From JAAYCI01 sp031549285 (GTDB lineage: Bacteria > Bacillota > Clostridia > Oscillospirales > Ruminococcaceae), in the NCBI GenBank assembly GCA_031549285.1, contig JAVBPZ010000022.1, positions 1 to 35,001 on the forward strand: a DNA stretch of 35,001 nt, given 5' to 3'. The notes under the pieces were generated by a model, which did no database searches, was not told the origin of the DNA, and was given only the letters and a program-made list of their open reading frames with translations. This document shows, one piece after another, positions 30,421-35,001 of the stretch; the first letter of the stretch is position 1, and the number at the start of each line of letters is the position of its first letter. Both the position numbers and the translations under genes were made by a program.

Positions 30421-30933
30421 ATGCCCAGAGAAAAGGATTGCGCAGAGAGGATTGCGGTGTGCCCCGGCAGTTACGACCCGGTGACCTGGGGACATTTGAA
30501 TATTATAGAGCGGGCCTGCCGTTTGTTTGACAGGGTGATTGTGGTGGTGATGGTGAACCCGGACAAACACACGGTTTTCAACCGCGAAGAGCGCATGGAA
30601 ATGCTGCGCAGCGTGACCGCCGGTATGGAGAAAGTGGAGGTGGATACCCACGACGGCCTGGTGGCGGAGTATGCCAAAAAGCGCGGGGCCTGTGCGCTGG
30701 TGAAGGGTTTGCGCGCCATGAGCGACTTTGAGTATGAGTTTCAGATGGCGCTGATAAACAAAAAGCTGAACCCGGGGCTGGAGACGGTGTTTATGAACAC
30801 CGACGCGAAGTTTATGTACCTGTCGTCCAGCTCTGCGCGCGAGATTGCGCGGTTTGGCGGGGATTTGTCTGATTTTGTTCCCCCGCAGCTGGAGGGGCCG
30901 ATTCGCGAGAGGCTGCAGAAGAAAAAAGGCTAG
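30421..30933 (+). CDS. coaD: Pantetheine-phosphate adenylyltransferase
   Basis: 170 aa. Nucleotidyltransferase fold with the T/HxGH motif in PGSYDPVTWGHLNIIERA (Thr22, His25), KGLRAMSDFEYEFQMALINKKL (the conserved GLR..DFEYE.QMA block), and YLSSSSAREIARFGGDLSDFVPP, the C-terminal ATP-binding SSS/R motif. It transfers AMP from ATP to 4'-phosphopantetheine, giving dephospho-CoA, the fourth step of CoA synthesis. The N-terminal eight residues before IAVCPGSYDP are a little longer than usual. GGGAGGGGG precedes the ATG. It is in one unit with rsmD and the coiled-coil gene that follows 18 nt later. Confidence 0.97.
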   Translation: MPREKDCAERIAVCPGSYDPVTWGHLNIIERACRLFDRVIVVVMVNPDKHTVFNREERMEMLRSVTAGMEKVEVDTHDGLVAEYAKKRGACALVKGLRAMSDFEYEFQMALINKKLNPGLETVFMNTDAKFMYLSSSSAREIARFGGDLSDFVPPQLEGPIRERLQKKKG

Positions 30934-30951
30934 AAAAGGAGCGGTGCGAAA

Positions 30952-31404
30952 ATGAATATTGATGATTTGCTGGATATGATGGACGAGACGCTGGAGGATG
31001 CGTTTACGGTGCCGCTGACCGGGAAACGGATGGTGGACGCGGAAAAACTGCGGGATATTATAGACGACGTGCGGCTGAATATGCCCACCGAGATTCGCCA
31101 GGCAAAGGCGATTGTGCAGGACCGCGCCGATATTGTGGAGGGTGCGCGCAAAGAGGCCGAGGGGATTATAAAAAAGGCGGAGGAGCGCGCCCGCGTGATT
31201 GTGAGCGAGGAAGAAGTGGTGAAGCAGAGCCAGCAGCGTGCCAGCGAGATTTTGACCGGCGCCCAGCAGCAGGCGAAGGAGCTGCGCACCAGCGTGACGA
31301 ACTATTGCGAGAACCTGCTGCGGCAGACCGAGGACCAGCTGACCAAAAGCTGTAGCGAGGTGAAAAGCGCCCGTGCTTCCATTCGGCAGAAGGACAAGCA
31401 CTGA
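30952..31404 (+). CDS. Coiled-coil protein, ATP-synthase-subunit-b-like
   Basis: 150 aa, soluble. After ~45 residues (NIDDLLDMMDETLEDAFTVPL), a long alpha-helical stretch (about 48-145) rich in Ala, Glu, Lys and Gln shows heptad-like spacing: EIRQAKAIVQDRADIVEGAR, then AEGIIKKAEERARVIVSEEE. Such proteins are often annotated as 'ATPase' or subunit-b-like by similarity to coiled coils. No membrane segment or ATP-binding motif is present. The function is unknown, though genes of this type commonly follow coaD in Clostridia. AAAAGGAGCG precedes the ATG. The unit ends at a strong terminator at 31468. Confidence 0.75.
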   Translation: MNIDDLLDMMDETLEDAFTVPLTGKRMVDAEKLRDIIDDVRLNMPTEIRQAKAIVQDRADIVEGARKEAEGIIKKAEERARVIVSEEEVVKQSQQRASEILTGAQQQAKELRTSVTNYCENLLRQTEDQLTKSCSEVKSARASIRQKDKH

Positions 31405-31467
31405 GAGGGTGGCGACAGTAGCTTCGACAGCCTCTTGTCCATGTAAGGGGATATCAGATGGATATGG

Positions 31468-31505
31468 AAAAGCTCCGGCAACCGATGGTTGCCGGAGCTT
31501 TTTTG
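31468..31505 (+). terminator. Terminator of the rsmD-coaD unit
   Basis: AAAAGCTCCGGCAACC / GGTTGCCGGAGCTTTT stem with a four-base loop and six T residues. Confidence 0.9.
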
Positions 31506-31576
31506 GCGTGATTGGCGTTTTTTTGAAGCGGGATTTGCTTTGCAGGGTCGGCAGGGGGCTGTGATTGCGGTCTTGT

Positions 31577-31608
31577 GAAAGCCTATCGGGGAATGTGCCG
31601 ATGGGCTT
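31577..31608 (-). terminator. Weak terminator of the DUF4349 gene
   Basis: Minus strand AAGCCCATCGG / CCGATAGGCTT stem overlapping the stop codon, followed only by a short T-stretch. Confidence 0.5.
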
Positions 31609-32851
31609 ATTTGCGTTTGTCTGTCGAATTATTTTTGGCGGGTTGCGCTGGGTAGGTGGTTGTATCAGTGGTGCTGCCGGCAGTGGAAGACGCCGGCGTG
31701 TCCTTGGTTTTGCCCGTGTCTTTGCTGTTGTCCGCGTTGGTGGCTTGCTGCCAGGCGGTGACCGAGGCGGCAAAGGCGGCGGCTTTTTTGGCGTTATGCT
31801 TGCGCACCAGTTTTATAATAAACAGCGTAATGACCAGCAGCACGCCCAGCACCACCAGCGTGGGCAGCGCATAGATGAGGAAAATGCTGAAATTTTGCAG
31901 CCCGGAAACGGTGTTGTGCCAGGTGTTTTTCAGCGCGGCGGATACCCGCGAGCCAAAGGTGGTGGGGGCCGGCGGGGTATATTCCTGTACCTCGGTGACG
32001 TAAATATCCATGGTGGCGTAGGCGATGAGGCCATCGTAGGTGCGCTGGGTGGAACGGTATAAGTCAATTTCATACTGTACGTTGGTTAGCTGGTTTTGCA
32101 CCTGCAGCAGTTCCTCCAGGCTGCCGGCCTGTTCCATCAGCTCCAGCAGGCGGGCCTCCTGTGTTTCCAGCGCGGTGAGATGGGCCTCTACGTCGATGTA
32201 TTGGTCGGTGATGTCCTCGGCGGCCTCGCTGCGGCTGGTGATGGTGCCGTAGGCGGGCAGGTCTAGGGAGAAGGAATCGAACTTATCGCGCGGGATTTTT
32301 AGCGTGTAGGCGGCGGTGTGCAGGTCGGAACGATAGCTGTCGGTATTTATGGTGGCGCCTGCAATGTAGCCGCCGGTATCGGCGACCGCCTGCTGGATCT
32401 GCGCGCAGGTGTCGTCGAAGGCGAGGGTTTCCATGTGAACGGTGGTGTACAGCACGATTTTGCGGTCGTCCTGCGGCTGGGTGATACCGCCGGAGCCGGT
32501 ATAGGACGGAAGAGGCGTGGCGCCGCCGGTGTCTTGAAGGGTGGCGGCAGGGGCGGCGTCTATCGCGATTTCTGTGCCGGCCTCGCCGCCGGGGACGGCG
32601 GGAATACTGTCGCGCGCGACATCTGCCGCCGGGGCTTCCTGCGCGGCGGTGTTGTAGGTTTCGGGGGCGCTGGTGCTGCCGCAGGCGGACAGCGCCAGGC
32701 AGGCGCACAGCAGCAGCGCGGCGAGGGCAGGAACGGTGCGCCGGATGGGATGTTTTGAGGTGTGTGCCCGGGTGGGTGGTTTTTGGAATTCCGGAATGGA
32801 TGCTGGGAAAGGTGCCGGGGCAGATGTCCGAATGGGGTTTTGGTGTTTCAT
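31607..32851 (-). CDS. DUF4349 lipoprotein
   Basis: 414 aa. A hydrophobic segment (about 39-56) ends in lipobox LSAC (Cys57), preceded by an unusually long N-terminal region of ~37 residues with many Pro and His. The DUF4349 domain (about 130-355) reads KIVLYTTVHMETLAFDDTCAQIQQAVADTGGYIAGATI, TLKIPRDKFDSFSLDL and VEAHLTALETQEARLLELMEQAGSLEELLQVQNQLTNVQYEIDLY (a coiled-coil stretch), then a second membrane helix at about 328-352. The C-terminal tail is Ala/Thr/Asp/Lys-rich and probably cytoplasmic. The function of DUF4349 is not established. AAAAGGAGG lies 7 nt before the ATG. It is a monocistronic gene opposite in direction to its neighbours. Confidence 0.88.
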   Translation of the reverse strand: MKHQNPIRTSAPAPFPASIPEFQKPPTRAHTSKHPIRRTVPALAALLLCACLALSACGSTSAPETYNTAAQEAPAADVARDSIPAVPGGEAGTEIAIDAAPAATLQDTGGATPLPSYTGSGGITQPQDDRKIVLYTTVHMETLAFDDTCAQIQQAVADTGGYIAGATINTDSYRSDLHTAAYTLKIPRDKFDSFSLDLPAYGTITSRSEAAEDITDQYIDVEAHLTALETQEARLLELMEQAGSLEELLQVQNQLTNVQYEIDLYRSTQRTYDGLIAYATMDIYVTEVQEYTPPAPTTFGSRVSAALKNTWHNTVSGLQNFSIFLIYALPTLVVLGVLLVITLFIIKLVRKHNAKKAAAFAASVTAWQQATNADNSKDTGKTKDTPASSTAGSTTDTTTYPAQPAKNNSTDKRK

Positions 32852-32930
32852 GGTGGGGCCTCCTTTTGGCGTTTAATTTTTTAACATGAGAGCGGAGATG
32901 GTTTCTGGAAATATTGGTATTAGCATGGGT

Positions 32931-32955
32931 GCCATTGCCGGGCTTTAATCAGCGC
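32931..32955 (-). repeat. 25-bp dispersed repeat, copy 2
   Basis: Minus strand; differs from the copy at 12162-12186 by one base. It lies about 80 bp upstream of the DUF4349 start, in the same orientation as that gene. Confidence 0.6.
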
Positions 32956-33056
32956 TTACCTAGGTTACCGGGTGCGAGTGACTCCTGATAGCCTGGGCAG
33001 AAAAGATGTTTCTGACGGGAACACCATGCTGCCGGCGATTTGCTTTCATTTGGGTG

Positions 33057-33132
33057 GGGGCGGGCCCGCGCCCGAAGGGCGCGAGGCGGGCGCGAAGCGC
33101 ACGGCCCGGCGCGCAGCGCCGGGGCCCGCCCC
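33057..33132 (+). repeat. GC-rich hairpin array upstream of mraZ
   Basis: Bounded by perfect 11-bp arms GGGGCGGGCCC (33057-33067) and GGGCCCGCCCC (33122-33132). Inside are GCGCCC-GAA-GGGCGC (33068-33082), GCGC-GAA-GCGC (33090-33100) and CCGGCGC-GCA-GCGCCGG (33106-33122). It has the same G-N-A triloop style as the arrays at 21.5 and 23.9 kb. Confidence 0.65.
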
Positions 33133-33332
33133 AGGGGCTACGGGAATGCGGGGGATATATGGACAGCAGGGTGGAAATGTGGGTGTGCGGCGCGTTAGCG
33201 GGCGAAGTGGGTGAAGAAGGGGGAGCGGCGGTTGCGAAAGGAAAAGCGAGCTGGCGAGTAGTAGATTGTGTCCGTAGAAAGAAAGACAGCGATAGGGGAA
33301 TAGTGCATTTGCACAAAGCAGAAAAGGATAAT

Positions 33333-33416
33333 ATGGCAAAAAGACGGAGAAAAGAAACACCCGGGCGAGTGTATAGAGGTCGCGCGATGCGCAATTTGAC
33401 GAAGGATTTTTCTTGA
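33333..33416 (+). CDS. Possible 27-residue Arg-rich small protein
   Basis: ATG preceded by AAAAGGATAA (spacing 5-6). It reads MAKRRRKETPGRVYRG and ends RNLTKDFS; strongly basic. Its last codons overlap the -35 of the mraZ promoter. No homologue is recognised, and a chance frame cannot be ruled out. Confidence 0.25.
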   Translation: MAKRRRKETPGRVYRGRAMRNLTKDFS

Positions 33417-33440
33417 TTTTTACAATTATTTCTGTATAAT
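33413..33440 (+). promoter_or_regulatory. Sigma-A-type promoter of mraZ (division/cell-wall cluster)
   Basis: TTGATT (33413-33418), 16-bp spacer, perfect TATAAT (33435-33440). The start is expected near 33447, at the first MraZ box. Confidence 0.85.
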
Positions 33441-33446
33441 GATATA

Positions 33447-33476
33447 AAAGTGGTAAAAAGTGGGAAAAAGTGGGAA
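33447..33476 (+). promoter_or_regulatory. Three MraZ boxes (mraZ autoregulation operator)
   Basis: Three direct repeats at exactly 10-bp steps: AAAAGTGGTA, AAAAGTGGGA, AAAAGTGGGA. MraZ binds direct GTGG-containing repeats near its own promoter in several bacteria. Position and spacing here, directly after the -10, fit a repressor site. They are followed by about 70 nt to the mraZ start. Confidence 0.85.
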
Positions 33477-33548
33477 ATCACTAAAACCCACCATTGCCGC
33501 CTGCTGCCAAAACGGCGGCGGACACCGGAATGGAAAGGAGATGCGACC

Positions 33549-33968
33549 ATGCTGATTGGTGAATATCGGTGTGCGATGGACGAAAAGGGTCGCCTCAGCT
33601 TTCCGGCGCGGTTCCGGGAGGAGATGGGCCAGAGCTTTATTGTGACGCGCTGGCTGGACGATTGCCTGGTGGCGTTCCCGCCGGACGAATGGGAGCGCAT
33701 ATCGGCACTGCTGACCGAGAAGAGCGTGGTGAAAAGCCGCGATGTACAGCGGTTCCTGTACGCTGGCGCGTGTGAAGCACAACCGGACAAGCTGGGACGC
33801 ATTCTGGTGCCGGGGCCGTTGCGCGAACATGCGAAGCTGGAAAAGGAAATCGTGGTTATTGGCGTGGGCAAGCATGCGGAAATTTGGGATGCGGACGCCT
33901 GGAAGGCGATGACAGCGCGCATGGCCAGCGATGTGATTGCCGGCGCGATGGAAGAATTGGACTTCTGA
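33549..33968 (+). CDS. mraZ: Transcriptional regulator MraZ
   Basis: 139 aa, normal length. Two AbrB-like swapped-hairpin halves: MLIGEYRCAMDEKGRLSFPARFREEM (1-26) and AGACEAQPDKLGRILVPGPLREHAKLEKEIVVIGVGKHAEIWD (about 74-116). Each carries the DxKGRxxxP-type DNA-contact motif (DEKGRLSFP, DKLGRILVP). It forms a ring that binds the direct repeats upstream of its own gene and controls the division and cell-wall (dcw) cluster. A longer open frame crosses the MraZ boxes; AAAGGAG lies 7 nt before the ATG at 33549. It is followed by rsmH after an unusually long gap of 333 nt. Confidence 0.97.
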   Translation: MLIGEYRCAMDEKGRLSFPARFREEMGQSFIVTRWLDDCLVAFPPDEWERISALLTEKSVVKSRDVQRFLYAGACEAQPDKLGRILVPGPLREHAKLEKEIVVIGVGKHAEIWDADAWKAMTARMASDVIAGAMEELDF

Positions 33969-34301
33969 TATGGTGCCGCCGCATGTGGGGAAAGCACCGC
34001 CAGAGAATGCCGCACGCGGTGAGAAAAAGCGTTTTGCGCGGTGCGGGTTATGACCGGCGCGGGGGAAATGAAGCTTGTGTGCCCGCGGGAGTGCTGGCAG
34101 CAGGGCTGTGCATTTTATGCACAGCGTGTAGGCGTCTATATCATATAACCGCTGCGCGCACGAAAACATTACAGTCGTTTTGCCGTGTGGGCGAAAAATA
34201 TTTCTTGTGTGTAGGCGGTATGGCGCGGTTTGCGCACAGCCGCCCGGAAGAACGCACGATATGTAAAAACAAGCTGACAACCAACAACCCGGAGGTGGAC
34301 C
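33969..34301 (+). other. Unusually long mraZ-rsmH spacer with a palindrome
   Basis: The two genes are normally adjacent. The 333-nt spacer contains a perfect palindrome GCTGTGCAT-TTT-ATGCACAGC (34105-34125) and no recognised gene. Open frames through it lack family signatures or good start sites. Confidence 0.5.
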
Positions 34302-35001
34302 GTGGAATTTTCGCATGAAGCGGTGATGCTGGAGGAATGTATAGCGGCGCTGGCGGTACAGCCGGACGGCGTGTATCTGGACGGCACCGCCGGTGGCGCC
34401 GGGCATGCGGCAGCGGTGGCGTCCATGCTGGCGGGTGGGCACCTATATGCGTTTGACCAGGACCCCGATGCCGTGGCTGCCGCCAAAAAGAATCTGGCGC
34501 CGTTCCCGGCCAGCGTGGTGCACGATAACTTTCGCAATGCGGTGCATGACCTGCGCGAGATGGGTGTGGAAGGGATAGATGGCGCGCTGCTGGATTTGGG
34601 CGTGTCCAGCCATCAGCTGGACGAGGCCAGCCGGGGGTTCTCCTACCACCAGGACGCGCCGCTCGACATGCGAATGGACCCGTCGCAACCGCTGAGCGCG
34701 GCGCTGATCGTCAACGAGTGGTCTGAGCGCGACATCGCGCGCATCCTGCGCGACTACGGCGAGGAAAACTGGGCGGCGCAGATCGCGCGCGTGCGGTGCG
34801 ACCGGCGAAGGGGCGCGCGCATCGAGACCACGGCGCAACTGGTGGACATCATCGATGCCGCCATTCCCAGGAAGGTGCGCGCCAAGGACGGCTCGCACCC
34901 GGCGCGGCGCACGTTCCAGGCGCTCCGCATCGCGGTCAACGACGAGCTGGAGCCTCTGCGCCAGGCGCTCACGGACTTCGTCTCTTTGCTCAATCCCGGC
35001 G
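34302..35001 (+). CDS. rsmH: 16S rRNA (cytosine1402-N4)-methyltransferase RsmH (partial, runs off the end)
   Basis: First 233 codons only; the 3' end is outside the window. GTG start with GGAGG 6 nt upstream. Family signs: EFSHEAVMLEECIAAL, LDGTAGGAGHAAAVAS (S-adenosylmethionine motif), YAFDQDPDA, DGALLDLGVSSHQLDEASRGFSY, PLDMRMD, and SHPARRTFQALRIAVNDELEPL. It methylates C1402 in the decoding centre. From about 34650 onward the codon style changes sharply: nine ATC against one ATT for Ile, whereas the first part and mraZ use ATA/ATT almost only. The reading frame stays open across the change. This may be a chimeric join at a conserved motif. The stretch ARVRCDRRRGARIETT is also less conserved than expected. 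Confidence 0.93.
   Translation, partial: MEFSHEAVMLEECIAALAVQPDGVYLDGTAGGAGHAAAVASMLAGGHLYAFDQDPDAVAAAKKNLAPFPASVVHDNFRNAVHDLREMGVEGIDGALLDLGVSSHQLDEASRGFSYHQDAPLDMRMDPSQPLSAALIVNEWSERDIARILRDYGEENWAAQIARVRCDRRRGARIETTAQLVDIIDAAIPRKVRAKDGSHPARRTFQALRIAVNDELEPLRQALTDFVSLLNPG

Larger units (their letters stand above)
32852..33412. other. Long intergenic region upstream of mraZ
   Basis: About 560 bp with a dispersed 25-bp repeat copy (32931-32955), a GC-rich hairpin array (33057-33132) and a short Arg-rich open frame (33333-33416) of doubtful status. No other gene. Confidence 0.5.

Noticed and set aside
33884..34318. Open frame through the mraZ-rsmH gap
   Set aside because: It overlaps the mraZ end and the rsmH start in another frame. 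It is Cys/Arg-rich with no domain, and its start lies inside mraZ without a binding site.
1..35001. CRISPR arrays, transposases, phage genes, rRNA
   Set aside because: I saw no regularly spaced repeats with unique spacers, no transposase or integrase motifs and no rRNA sequence anywhere in the window.

Overview
The window looks like a chromosomal contig from a GC-rich, Gram-positive anaerobe of the Firmicutes (Clostridia, probably Oscillospirales/Ruminococcaceae-like). The evidence is the gene order ylxM-ffh-rpsP-khpA...rimM-trmD, strong AGGAGG ribosome binding sites on nearly every gene, a class B sortase beside an LCP protein, an EFR1-type flavodoxin/ferredoxin protein, many lipoproteins, a Cys-type sulfatase, and mraZ-rsmH with Firmicute-style MraZ boxes. 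No ribosomal RNA, CRISPR array, transposase or prophage gene was seen. The genus cannot be fixed by reading alone.

Layout. Bases 1-118 are almost pure C/G low-complexity sequence, probably an assembly or sequencing artefact. From 0.45 to 8.2 kb most genes are on the minus strand: a DUF5698/DUF2179 membrane protein, a membrane protein of unknown role, an AzgA-type purine permease, a GNAT acetyltransferase, an EFR1 protein, a flavodoxin and a UPF0178 protein. A plus-strand glycosyltransferase and a small frameshifted gene sit among them. From 8.75 to 11.5 kb lie a small lipoprotein, a ClC-family chloride channel/transporter and a TRIC-type channel. A tRNA-Arg(TCT) follows on the minus strand, inside a large palindromic non-coding stretch. 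From 12.4 to 18.1 kb come a zinc-dependent phospholipase C-like protein, inorganic pyrophosphatase, a Dabb-domain protein, a divergent cysteine-synthase-like enzyme (minus) and a large sulfatase. 

From 18.3 to 20.8 kb there is a cell-surface cluster: a secreted protein ending in an SPTTG sortase-type motif, a class B sortase whose N-terminus looks like a lipoprotein signal, and an LCP (wall-polymer ligase family) protein that overlaps the sortase by 4 bp. From 21 to 26.8 kb lies the SRP/ribosome-maturation block (ylxM, ffh, rpsP, khpA, terminator, rimM, trmD) plus two envelope proteins of unknown role. From 27 to 31.4 kb: ptsH (HPr), uvrC, a small unknown protein, rsmD, coaD and a coiled-coil protein. 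A minus-strand DUF4349 lipoprotein follows. The window ends with mraZ and the start of rsmH, the front of the division/cell-wall cluster.

Regulation is unusually readable. Many promoters have -35/-10 pairs at 16-18 bp spacing; the ylxM promoter is a perfect consensus and the mraZ promoter is followed by three 10-bp MraZ boxes. Strong hairpin terminators separate most units.

The most interesting unexplained signals are: three arrays of very GC-rich hairpins, mostly closed by G-N-A triloops, in separate intergenic regions; the sortase-LCP cluster with its lipobox and truncated sorting signal; a mirrored copy of the tRNA 3' end; a 25-bp repeat found upstream of two genes; and a sharp codon-usage break inside rsmH that suggests a chimeric join near the right end.
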